From Mallotus nudiflorus (taxonomy: Eukaryota; Streptophyta; Magnoliopsida; Malpighiales; Euphorbiaceae), in contig CANTUR010000285.1 of NCBI GenBank assembly GCA_947683625.1, positions 1,736,001 through 1,800,000 on the forward strand: a stretch of 64,000 nucleotides of DNA, written 5' to 3'. A model generated the notes under the pieces. The model made no database searches and was not told the DNA's origin. It saw only the letters and a program-made list of their open reading frames with translations. The translations under genes and the position numbers were made by a program. The number at the start of each line of letters is the position of its first letter. Position 1 is the first letter of the stretch. Positions 34,267 through 46,500 of the stretch are shown here, one piece after another.

Positions 34267-34339
34267 TGGAGATGTGGGGTATCGATTCATGTACCTCTTA
34301 CATGTTAAGCAAGTACTCTACTATCTGAGCTACACTCAT
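34267..34339 (-). pseudogene. tRNA-Ala-derived pseudogene with AAC anticodon
   Basis: Read on the minus strand, the 73 nt keep a TAGCTCAGATAGTAGAG D-arm and an anticodon arm with loop TTAACAT. They also keep an ATCGATA T-loop and a CATCTCCA 3' end, the pattern of plant nuclear tRNA-Ala(AGC). The anticodon has changed from AGC to AAC. At least three T-stem pairs and several acceptor pairs are lost, so a functional tRNA is unlikely. Confidence 0.65.
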
Positions 34340-34789
34340 CTTTATCTTTCATTTACTAACACATTATTAAATTAGGTTATGATCTATTTCGGGATTGGTT
34401 CTACAATTTGAAGTTATAAGACGTTATTTTGTATTTTGCAAACACATTAGACTACTTGAAATTTTAAAAATGTTAAAATTATATTTTTTGTGGTTGAAAT
34501 ATATTAATAAAATGGATTCTATTTTAGAATCATTAAAAATTTAAATTATAACTTTATTTTTTTTACTCAAAGTTCTATTATCACTTTTTAGAAATAGTCA
34601 TGTTGGTTCAATTATAATGAATGTTACCTCTTTTACATATTAAGAACTTGAATAATCAATTATGTACCAAAAACTTATTGAATATGAATTGTTTGTATTT
34701 TGACCATCACATTCTGTGTATTCTTATAATCTACTTAAGAAATTTATAAAATAAAATTCCAAAAAATATATTGGTAATGTTTCACTAAT

Positions 34790-35165
34790 AAAAAAAGAGG
34801 GAAAATTAAGGAAAATATTTAAAAAAAAAAGAAAAATAAAGAGAATAAAAATAAAAAAGAAGGGAAGTACAAAAATTAAAAAAAAAAAAGAGAAAGAAAG
34901 AAAGAAAGAAAAAATAAAAATTCATAAAAAAAAGAGGAAAAGGAAAAAAGAAAGAGAAAATAAAAATAAAAAAGAATAAAAAAGAGAAAAGAGAAAAGAG
35001 AAAAGAGAAGAGAAAAATATTAGAAAAAAGGATAAAATAAAAATTTATAAAAAGAGTAAAAAAGAGAAATAAAAAATAAAAAGAAGGAAATAAAAACTGT
35101 TAAGAAATAAATAAAAAAAATAAAAGAAAAATATAGAGAAATGAAAAAAAAAAGGGTGTATTTTT
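34790..35165. repeat. Purine-rich (A/G) low-complexity tract
   Basis: Almost only A and G on the plus strand for about 370 bp, with (GAAA)n at about 34893-34910 and (GAAAA)n at about 34984-35005. It may tolerate triplex or slipped structures. No coding potential. Confidence 0.8.
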
Positions 35166-35782
35166 TAAAATACAAAAGGCACTCTTATTATTATGATAGA
35201 GTAAATTTTATTGACAAAATTAAAAAATAGAGTATTTTTGTAAATGTCTCTTTATTTTATTTTATTTTTTTCAGCAAAAATTTGTTCATTATGTTGTGCC
35301 AGAAAGGCATATCAGAACTTTCAAAAGATCGTATAGAGTCTACATGCAGAAACCATACGACTTTCCCGGAGTCATACTAGAATGGTTCTTTAGTTCAGCT
35401 TGCTATGATATTGAGATCGTGGATTTGCACTCATAAATAGCAAGATCCATAAAATAAATCTGATCTGTTAGTCATTAACAAGAGAAAAAATAAAATGTGG
35501 TTTACTGGAGTATACCTTTTCTTAGGATGCTTATGATCATTGGCACAAATTCAACAATTTCAATAATCTTTTACTTTTGCAAGAAGGCAGAATGGCTATT
35601 GGTTTACCAAATAAGTTCTACAAGCTGGTTTTCTGGAATCACAAATGCACAGATTACACAGATGGATTGTGGCCTATATATCTTGATATTTAAAGGACTC
35701 AGCAGCTTCCTCAATGCTCCATGAATTGGTGTCCAAGGCAGAATCATGACAATGAAGCTCAAGGCTCTTTTGCTACATGTCG

Positions 35783-38700
35783 TTAAAGTGGATTCCTGTT
35801 CACATCTTTGTACAGTAGGTAACGTGTCCGGGTTTTGCCAAGTGCAGCATACCTGAAATACCAGAAAAACAAAGCATTGCCAGTGAGATTTAGTGCATTG
35901 CAGGATTATTCTATTTCACAAGAGAGGGAGGGGCGGGGAGAGAGGTCTTATCTTCCTCAGTCCTTACCATTGAGGCACAAATGGAGCCATCCATATGACA
36001 TCACCAGTTTGGACCGGGTACCTATGATAAAATAAGAGACTTTATAGACGTGGCAGCAAACAGTACAGCAGAAATGGGAAGGCTTAAAGTGATAAGTTAA
36101 AGTATTATTTCATCAAAAGAATTTCTAGAATTATTAAGCAAAGCACCCACTTAAAGCTTTGGCCATGTAAGCATAACCAATTTCTTGGCATGTACAAAGA
36201 TACTTAAAAACTGAAAATACATAACGAGTTCTAATATAAATGCATGACATAATTCAATATTTTCCATGTGGACCTAACATTGTCAAGAAAACCCGAATCT
36301 TTTTCATCTGATTACCAAGCACCTGCTTAAAGTTTGGTGGTGTAAGCATAAACAATTTATTGTGAGTACACAAACAGCCACTAACCACTGCAAGGATATA
36401 ACCAAGACTAACATAAAGGTATATGACATAATTTAATCTTTTCCATGTGGACCTAAAATCATCCAGAAAGCTAAATCTTTTCAGCTAATAACTTTCCAGA
36501 AAAAAGAAGTCCATATTCCATATTCATATCAAGTGTAGATAACAAAGCTTTGTTAACTGAGGTGTGAATCAAGCATGTGCAAATAAGAAACAGTATTTGC
36601 TTTTCTTGACTTACATATCAACCCTGACAAAGAAAGCTTCCAAGAGGTGTAACAAGAATAGAAGCATTGAAACAGCAAATAATTCTATTGAAGAAACCAC
36701 TCACCAGCTATCACCCAAACGATATATGCCCTGTCCCTCTAATAGCATTAAACCATGCTGATTATAATGAACTTCCTGTGAAGCAAACAAATAGAGGGAG
36801 GAACAGGTAAAAATATTTTGACATGGTCCCATAGAAGTATAAACTATCAATAATTAGGTTTCCCATCAATAATCACGACACTCTTGAGTCAAGGTTAAGA
36901 CTCAGGCTACACCCATGGAGAGCAATATAAACCATACATCAAGAGGAATGTGTGCAAATTAAAAAACCAGATTTTATTTTTATCTAATACAGGACAACAA
37001 GAGTTTCTAGACTTATTTGTTAGCTTGCATTTCAGGGCTTTCATAAGTGCTGTTCAACTTAATTAGAGGGATGATATTTACAGTCTTATCTTTATGTATT
37101 ACTTGTTGTTTTGTGCTTTTATGCTCTTATATACAAAAACTTGATCTTGAAATGAAATGATAATTATTTCAATCACAAAGAAATCATACCTTCACATTAA
37201 GAAATTCACCAGGTTGAAAGTCCATGATCTGCAGGTGGGGAATCATGATGTAAAAGTAACATCATTAAATCATCTCTAAAAGGCTTATAATATGCTTAAA
37301 GATGAAAATTAAAAGTAATGCAACAAGAGGAGTTTCTAGTTGTAAAATAACAATCTAGTAATACATTCTAAGTCTAATGCTAAGCACAATGTGAAGTGTT
37401 TTCTCTTATAACATTTTGTTTGGGAAAACAGAATACAAAGTAAGATTCCCGCTCACTGGATCCCCATAATTTATGAAATAAATTCATCATCCAGGGCCAC
37501 ACTTTCATCTTTTAGCATAGAGACTCTTCTTCTATTCAAAATATTGGACATAGAAAATGTAGTCCATCATGCGTTCTATCTGCATTCTTATATTTCCAAC
37601 CCTGTAGACAAATCTCCATGCAGAAGTATATCCATAATACAGAGAGAAAATGGAAGGGAAACAAGAAGAGGAAAGAGGTATTGATTCAAACTTCTATTTA
37701 ACCAAAAGGGTCAAATTCCATGCCTAGTGCAATAACATTTAAATTAATTACCTCAAAAACAAAAATCATTTCCCTTCTCACTTAAATGCGTAAAATGCAG
37801 ATGAAACTATGTGAAACAAGGACTTACATGGATATTGAAGTCATAATGCAATGATTGGGGAAGAAGCTTTCTAAGTTCAAACACCTGTATATAAGAATGA
37901 ATACTATTTTTATAAATCAATGACAAAAGCTTATAAATGAAATGCGCATGCCAAATACAGTTATTATTTGTTAAGATTCCATAAGAATAGAAATATTCAA
38001 TGTCAAAAATTCAAATACTTTGCAAGAGTAATACATTGCTCAAAGATGGACAAAATATTTTTATTATTAATAGCGAACAAGAATGATTAATTAAGATCTA
38101 AAGATGAATATCTACAGGTATGCCTATCCAAATAGAAACATAGACATATGAGGTCCTCCAAATTTAAGAGTGGCATTTACCCCTATGAATAAAGTACTAA
38201 TTCACAGCTTACCTCCCCTGGAGTCTCAAGAAGTGGTTGCTTGTCTGTTGAACCCACAATCTGTTCAGCAACAAGATTGTCCAGAGAAGCATACCTAGAA
38301 GGATGAGAAAAGGATTTGGTGCTAAAAGTTACCAGCAGCTAAACTTCAGAGCAGTCCAATGAAAGAGGTGTCCAGAACAAGGCATACTAGACAAATCATC
38401 TTAACAATATCTTGATGTTGCAACTGTTCAAGAAAAATTAAACTGAAGAAACCAACCTCCGTTCAAAGATGACGAGAGTAGCAGATGAATCACATTCCAC
38501 AGAATTTTGAGAATTGGCAGGTAGATAAGCATATGAATCCACCTACATAATTAGCAGCATAACATCAAAATTTTGTGGTCCAAACTAGAAAACTAAACTA
38601 TATTCCATTTTGCTAAAGCTAAAAGATGTGCTTTTGCAAATAGAACAATCAGTGCATGTGCATGCTTGTTCATTTGCAGTTGATGAATGTAAACCACATA

Positions 38701-40077
38701 ATCATACCATCAGTTTGTGGCTGGAACCAGACATATTAGTGAGGGTTGCAGAACCCTGAACGACGAATATGAACCTAATAAGTTTAAGAAGCAGGCAGTA
38801 GACAGTATTATACTCAGATCGTCCCAGTGTCACAGAAAATAAAAATAATCAAGAAACTTAGAACAACTCATTCACCTCTCTACATCATGAGGAGGAAGTC
38901 CTGATCTTGAATTTCCTGCAGGTAAAGTTTATATCAGTAACCAGAAATTGTTTACAAAATGTGCACTGTGTTCTTCAGATGAATGTTAAACAGAAAACAG
39001 ATGGTTTGCTTGAATTACAGATTATAGAGGAAACAGTATGTCACCAATAACTTCTTCAAACTTCATGCTCTGTAAATGTTATGGTTCACAAGAGTATGGA
39101 AGAAATCAAATTCACATGAATCATAGAATGCATAAACCATGCTCGAATATAGACTCAATGAACTACAAAGATAATATGCAGATGTAACTGATAGCGCAAA
39201 TAGCAACAAACCTTGCATCTTTGCTAGGTACATCACAAAGTGTGAGCCAATAGCTGGAGTGACTAGATATGCTCCTAACGTATTTGTCCTATAAATTACA
39301 TTTAGATGAGTTAATAAACAATAAGATATGACTATGAATATGGTTTTCAATCTGCAAATAGAAATTCCAAGCTGCAAGTACCACTCAGGTAAAGGACTGA
39401 ATACATGACTTTCAGGTGTTATTAAAGCATGGTCTTTTTTATAAACACTGCGTGTGAAACCTGGTAAATCTGCCAAGAAACAATCAAATTTGTGCTTCAA
39501 ATTAAGACGAATAAAAAAAAAAAGGCTCTGATAAGGCATGCAGACTGCATACATTCAAGTTTGGAATATAGTCAAATAATATTTTATAAGAAGCTATGAT
39601 TACTTCAGATTCATGTCCAAATAGAAACACTGACCTTGGAAATGGGAAGGAGACAGTGTGGGGTTAGTGACTTTCCAATAGAGAGATTTTGAGTACTTCC
39701 CCTCATCAAACACTGAAGGAGCTGAACAGAATCCTCCATCAGCCAAACCAATCTTAACCAAACCTGAAAAAAATTATTATAATATTCTTATCAAAAGAAC
39801 ATCAACTCCAATTTTATTGATTACAAGGCTAGAGAAAGTGAGATAAAATAAACAATTTCTTGATTTTCCATTTGGGTTCTTCTAAAAGTAAACAACTTAA
39901 CTTAAAAAATAAAGTAAAACTGGTTCTTTTTGCTTTTTTTTGTCAGAGGTTGTGAGTATTTTCTCCGGAAACAAACAGAAATCAGGAAAAAAAGAAAAAT
40001 AATAGAAAAAAAGGAGTGAAGGAAACATGAATACTTAAAAATATAAGAGAAGTGCAGAGAAGGAAAAGAGTTGGCAT
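35783..40077 (-). CDS. UGLYAH: (S)-ureidoglycine aminohydrolase, 13 coding exons
   Basis: It hydrolyses (S)-ureidoglycine to (S)-ureidoglycolate plus ammonia in the ER, in plant allantoate (purine) degradation. Coding exons, in order of transcription: 40035-40077, 39635-39763, 39382-39469, 39212-39288, 38876-38915, 38708-38774, 38457-38542, 38213-38294, 37828-37884, 37190-37228, 36705-36775, 35968-36021, 35783-35852. All introns are GT-AG and phases agree, giving 300 residues against 298 in Arabidopsis. The chosen start gives a hydrophobic signal peptide (MPTLFLLCTSLIFLSLVK). Then come FCSAPS, the N-terminal cupin (DLPGFTRSVYKKDHALITPE) and the C-terminal cupin. Metal ligands are E237, H239 and H243 in EVHYNQH, and Q277 in PFVPQW. 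The end reads KDVNRNPL. An in-frame upstream ATG at 40173 would add 32 residues. It appears intact. Confidence 0.96.
36146..36500. repeat. Tandem ~170-bp duplication inside a UGLYAH intron
   Basis: The unit starting gcacccacttaaagctttgg (about 36146) recurs from about 36320 as gcacctgcttaaagtttgg. Both copies contain atgacataatt and ttttccatgtggacctaa. It lies in the intron between the coding exons at 36705-36775 and 35968-36021 and does not touch splice sites. Confidence 0.7.
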
Positions 40078-40498
40078 TGGCTTCTGGATATGATGCAATG
40101 CGAGTGACTGGAATGAAAGGAGAGTTCGTTGGGTGATACTTTTTGAGAGTGAAAGTGAACTGAAAACAGACAATAAGCAGAGTTAGTTTTGGTGATGCTG
40201 ACTCAGTGCTGCCACAAAGACTTGATTTTTTATTATTAAAACAAACAGACGATGCGAGCATCTTATAGTCAGTTTGGAAAATATGAAAATATTAAAAGAC
40301 AAATTCTGATAAGTATATGGGTACAAACATAATAAGGCTACTCAAGTGGGGCACAATTGCAAATTTTGCAAATCTAAAGTGGCAAAACCAGGGTTTTAAG
40401 GAAACATTGCCAATCAAAGAAAACCCTTCTGGGGTTTATCATTTGAATAAAATCAAAAGTCTTTACAATACGCTCAAAAGAGGATTGTATTGTAAAGA
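40078..40498. promoter_or_regulatory. Shared divergent promoter region of UGLYAH and the TARBP1-like gene
   Basis: The two start codons point away from each other across 421 bp, so the 5' leaders and promoters of both genes must lie here or overlap the neighbouring gene. No clear TATA box in either direction was picked out. An in-frame upstream ATG for UGLYAH (40173) and an upstream ORF for the plus-strand gene (40317-40502) are present. Confidence 0.7.
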
Positions 40499-40502
40499 AT
40501 GA
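40317..40502 (+). other. Possible upstream ORF overlapping the TARBP1-like start by ATGA
   Basis: A 61-codon ATG ORF ends in TGA at 40500-40502, which overlaps the main ATG at 40499-40501 as ATGA. If transcription begins upstream of 40317, ribosomes would meet this ORF first. The peptide is not recognised. The ORF may simply be chance. Confidence 0.35.
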
Positions 40503-43500
40503 GTGTAACAGATAGCAATTCAATGGATTCTTTAATCTCTTCCATATCAAACAGCTTTAAACAAGTCCCTTTATCAGCAATACCAGCAGTGCTTGATTGC
40601 ATTTTAGTATCAACAGGCTTATCTATATCTTCCCTTTTTGATTCAATTCTTGATTCTTTCCTTAATCTTACCAAGGTAAATTTATACCTTTATCTTTCAA
40701 CTTATGTTCAGATAAAACTTATGTTCAGATAAATTTTATTTTTATTATTATTTTTTAAAGTTTGTGGTTAAAAGGGCTGGTTTTTATCCGAGTATTATTT
40801 AAATTGGTTCTGTAAAGGTTTTCCTTTTTTAATGATGGTGTTAAGCTTAGAATGAGTAAGGTTTTCAATTCAGTATGTTTACAGAATCGTTTAAAGAATG
40901 ATTGTATTGTATATTTGTAGTTATAAAACAGGAAATGCAAATGTATGTTGCTTTTGTTTCATGGAAATTCATATTATTATGCATTTTGAAGTTGCCATTG
41001 AAAGCAAATAATTGTAATGAACTAGAGCTAAAAATCATAAGACTAAGTTTATCTTCCACCTTTGAAATGAGCTCTGTGGTTCGCATTAGAAGTTGGAGTT
41101 TAAGTTCATACTTCAAAGTTCAAACTATGCGTATTTGATAGGATTTTATCAAGGATGAGCAGGAGTTGGATTCTGGTCATCGTGACTATCTTACATCACT
41201 GGTGGGTGCACTTTGTCATCTTTTGAAGATGCCCGGTGAGTTATGGCCTGCAATCTCAATTTTGTCCCTTTCTTTTTTTTTTTTTTAATTTTTTTAATCC
41301 AAATAATATATCTTACTATAGCATATTTTACCTTTACTAATAGGTTTCTATTTTCCCTCCGGAAACTTCATGGATCCATTTGATTCGATTGCCAATAAGT
41401 TGCAGGAATAGAACATTTAAAAAGCAATATTTTTAACCGTCATTTAAGCATAGCTTGTTGCGCAATTTCTATGTGTTGCTTTCTTTCCATTTTTTCTATT
41501 AGAATTATACCATTCAATTGGTATATTATAGGAGAGAACTGACTAAAGGCCCCAAAAGGGGCCACATGGAGGGTGGAACTAGAATTAGTTGTTGGGGCAA
41601 GGTTAAATTACGTGAAGATAAAATGAATTTTTCATACAAATAAAGTGATTATAGTAGCCTCCCTAGCTATACACCTGCTTCCACCTCTGGCACTGTGCCA
41701 TCAGATCCCCAGCAGGTGACTTTTTTTTTTTTAATAGTGCATTGTTGTTGAGCATGTCTATCTTTTTCTGACAAAAGTTTCTCTTCAGGGATTAATCCTA
41801 ATAACTTGCAGTCATTTATCTGGAAATGCTTTATTCCGTTAATGAAGATGGCTCATGCATTTGAACGTGAGATGCTTAACCTGGTAAAATTAGCTATTAT
41901 CATGGTTGTTGGATTCCTATCTCACCTGTGTCTGCCTGTTGCTAACTTCCTTTCTTGTGCCTGCTTTACATCTTACTGAATTCAGATTGCAGAATCATTC
42001 TTTGACATTGTGACTGTGACTAATTCGTGGGATATTTTAGAAGCAACTGTGGTACCTTTTTTCCTAAGATCAGCTGGCCTTTCAATGGATATGCTTCAAA
42101 ATGATGAATCAGATATCTTTGAATGGGCTCAACATTCAGTTTTGTCATGTGGCCTGATAGATGATTCCCATTTGGATAAAGAGTTCATGCTGTCTCTTTC
42201 TGGGTCTTTTCCATTGTCAATATCATGCCATGTTTTAGCTTTAACACTTGATTATGCTTTGCAAAGTTTCAAGGCTGCTTCAACCAGGGAGCCAATGGTG
42301 GAAAATGGTTCTTGTTATGCAGAAAAGTTGTTCTGTAAATTACTTTGGGATCTATGTAATACGAGTGAGCGGCTGTTTTTGCAAAGTTTGGAACACCGCT
42401 CTTGTGCTATTGGCTTTGTTCTCCCAACGCTTTTTAAAGCATTTATTTCTCATCATGCTTTGGAAATCTCAGTTCACGGGAGGATATGTATTCTTTCTAG
42501 GTGATCATTATATTCTACATTTTCCAATTGCATGAGTCTCAACTATTTCTGCTTTACTTGATTCCACAAACATTCTTTATTTTATTTTATTTTATTTATT
42601 TCTTTAGCAAGTCACTTTGTATGGATTGCAGAAACCTTTTCTTTAGGAAAATGTGGAAATGTTGCAGATTACTCTTTTCTCTGGGACCTTTAGAGAGAAG
42701 AGATGCCTATTGTATACTCTCCTTATATTTGTCATTTTTCTCTTGTACGGAAGGATGTGAAAATGCTGACACAATTGCTAGAACAGAGGAATTTGATATT
42801 AGAGCTGAAAGAGAGTTTTGGAATGAAATAAAAAGAGGCCTGGTACGTATCAGAACTTCCCCCCAGTTTTTCCCCAGTTTTTCTGACTAATATGCCAGTA
42901 AACACAGTAGCCATAATCTTAATGATGTGTATATTTTTTTCCTTTATTTGACATGGTCTTTCCAGGTTGATGATGAAAGCCTTGTTAGGAAGCAATCATT
43001 ACATATATTGAAAAGAGTACTACAGATAAGCGAAGGAACCCAATGTGATTCTCGTAACCTAGAGAAGGGATCAAAGGAGAAACATTCAATTCCCAATGGT
43101 ATGACAAAGAGGGCAATGTGGGCTGACAAGGAAGCTAAATCACTGGGTATAGGGAGACTTTGTAACTCCCTTGATTCTCCTTTAGACAGTTGGCAGCAGT
43201 GGGAGGCATTTATTCTTCTATATGAAATGCTTGAGGAGTATGGTACTCATCTAGTAGAAGCTGCTTGGGAGAACCAGGTGCTTAGTCAACTTCTCATATT
43301 CTTCATGTTAATAATTGTTCCTTATTAAATCTTTTATTTCAATAGACATGTCTTCTTTTAAATGTTGGAAGATCTTAATCCCCTTAAAGAGGATGGAAGG
43401 GAAAAGAACAAATCTCTGAGTTGAAGACCATGTGGAATTGATTTTTATCATGGGCTAATCTGTGATGAGTAATTTTAAAGAAACAACAAAAAGGAAGCAT

Positions 43501-46500
43501 TGGGTCATTACTTAAGCATGCATAAACAGCTAACTTAATATTGTATCTGCTAACTGCTACAGTTGATTTTTTTGTAGATAAACTTGTTGCTTCGGTTTTC
43601 AGTGTCACATGATAATTTTGCAAGCTCTATTTGTGGAGTTCACCAAAACCAAACTGAAACTTTGGGTGAAGTCATTAGTTGGTTAACAATTTTATGGCAA
43701 CTGGGTTTTCGTCATGACAATCCGCAAGGTAAATCAGTTCAATTTTTTCTGGGTATTTTTTCTTAATAGCTCTCTTTATACAACTTTTCCCCAAATCCAG
43801 GAATAATTTGCTTCTTGTCTGGAATGCAGTTAGGTGCTTGATCATGCAATCATTTTTGGGCATTGAGTGGATGAAGTATCATGATTATGCAGAATCAGTG
43901 CCTGAAAGTTTTATTCTTGGTTCATTCATTAAAGGATTGAATGATCCTGTGCACCACAAAGATTTTGGTTTGCTCCAAATTTAACTGCTCATGAATGTGA
44001 TTTCCATATTTAAGCATATTATGACTTGAATACTTTATCATTTTATTTACTAGAGAACCCTACATACTTTTAATGTATTCTCAGAAAACATTTGGGCTCT
44101 TTCTTTAAGGTTGCACATACTGAGATCTTATTCAAGACATTTGGGGCCAAAACAATGCTATTTGCAATAATGGTTGGGTTTCTATTAGTTGTAACTATTA
44201 TTTTGGTGTACATCGCATGCAAAATATAGTTGTAGTTCATTATTATTTAACATTAATTCATAATAACGTCTGTTCCCTGGATAGAAGAGTAGCTTGTGGT
44301 TCAATTTTTGTAGTTGAAGCAACCTGACCTATACCCTTTTCTATTGTTCATGCAGGTTTACTTTTTACATGAATTCTTATAAATATACTATCAATGCTCT
44401 TCATAGATGAAGTTTTATTTGGCTGTTGCTTTTCCATGCTGAGCATTTAATGAATGCTTCTGTTTTACTCTCACTAATTTCACGGTCAAAAAGAAGAGTT
44501 GGGATATCATCTTTCACTGAATTGGCTTCTAATCCATTCTGATTTTCTTTTTCCTCAGGTGTAAAAGGGGTTTACACTTCAAGGACCATTGAAGGTGCAG
44601 CCGGGTTTTTACGTCAATATACAAGATGCCTAAATGCAAGGTGTCTTATCTTATGCTGTATGAGTTGTAGTCTGTGCTATAGACGGCAAGGGGATGGGTG
44701 AAATTTGCATATCTTATATCTCTTCGCTATCTGCTAACCTGCAATGCAAGGAATTTCTTCCTTGTTCTGTTTGTCTGCTGCCTTGACATATTTCTTGTTT
44801 GAGTTCGTAAAATTGCATTGTTGTACGCTAAAAAGTAAAAACAATCTGTATCCAAGTAGTTCATCTTTTAAAAAAATTGAAATTTTTAGGCAAATTAATG
44901 TATAATCCAAATGATATGCAATTCTGTTACATAGTTTCAGGTTGTATTACAGCTACTGCATAATAGTCACGGAAACAATCCTTGTTAATACATCCAAATA
45001 GCACAGGAATATATTATGCTCTAAACATCTAAACCCATGGTGGAGAAAGGAAAAACTTATCATGAGCAGTAGGACAAGGATGCTCCTGTTTGTCAACAGT
45101 CAAACTAATTTGGGTTTTCCTGCATCCTGCCTTGTAACTTGTCAAATTAAAAAAAAAAAAAAAAAAAAAGAAAAAAAATTTTCTGTTTCTAGCAATTCAT
45201 GCTGTTGATACCCACCATGTATTAGAGACGCCTAAGCTTTTTCTTTTGTGGAAATCTTCATGAGTGATTCCGAATCGTGTAACCACTGGTGTTCAATTTA
45301 AAAACAAATATTTTCTATTTCTAGCAATTCATGCCATTGATACCCACCATGCATCAGAGATGCCTAAGCTTTTCTTTTTTGGAAATCTTCCTAGTCTTAT
45401 TTTAGCAATTCTGAATCATGTAACCATTGGTGTTCATAACTCAGCGGTGAGCATATTTTTCTTTAAATACCTTTCTGATGTTTTTCTGTGATATTTTAGG
45501 TCTATTTTGGTACCTCCATCTGGTTTTCAAGGATTCCATAATCAAAATTTTACAGATAGATGCTTGAAAATCTAATTTATCTTACAAGAATTTGAATCAA
45601 ATAGATATAACAGCTAGTGTGTGTTCTTAGGAGGTACATGTTAGATGCCCTGTGATGCCATGTAGTATATGAAGTGCTATCAACTCTCTCTTTCTCTCAA
45701 ATTGTTTTTTAGATCTCTGCCATGATATTAGAAAAAGATGTGGTGATGCTGCATAGGATTGCATGTTCTTGTGTAAGCTCATACAGGATACGTATCTATC
45801 CATTTTGAAAGTATAGCAGTAGATTGTTCAATACTATTTATTTGTTTAATTCAACACATAATTGTTGACTAGTGCATACTTGGATTCTTTAGACTTTTGT
45901 TGGTCCACAGTGGGAAGTTTGGTGGTAAAAGATGCCAAAATTTCCTTAGGATTTTATTTTTGTCTGCTTAATGGAGTATATATGTATATTCAGAAACCCT
46001 AGTTTTCCCTTTAATTAGTTTTAAGACAAGGTAATTTTCTGTAAGCTGTGTGGGCTTATGTTAGGAGGATGTGGAGGAGTAATGTTAAGTGCTGTTCAGC
46101 TGGGCTGTAGGGTGCCACTTTCTTGGTAAATTTTATTTATTATTATTTTTTTACAGGAATAATCCCTTATCGTCTAGGTTTAAATCTTCATGTTTAACAA
46201 TATCTCAGATTAGGGATTTATGGTTCCCCAAAAATGGGACTAATTATGTACGGAATCCATTTTTGGACGGAAGCTCATGATCTTCTTGTAAAATAATTCT
46301 AATCAACTGTCAGTTTTATAGGGGTATGAACACAGGAAGAAAGAAATAATTAACTTTAGCCACCTTGACCTGTATTTAATAAAAAATGCTTTATAAATAA
46401 AAGGGCTAATTTATGTGATTAATGTTATATTGTTACAGGAAAGGAATTGACTTTTTGCATAATTTAGCATCAGTTGCTAAACATCAGTCTTTTGGTAGAG

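Noticed and set aside
39902..40261. 119-codon minus-strand ORF upstream of UGLYAH
   Set aside because: It is in a different frame from the UGLYAH start and runs through intron 1. Homology supports the start at 40077 with splicing at 40035.
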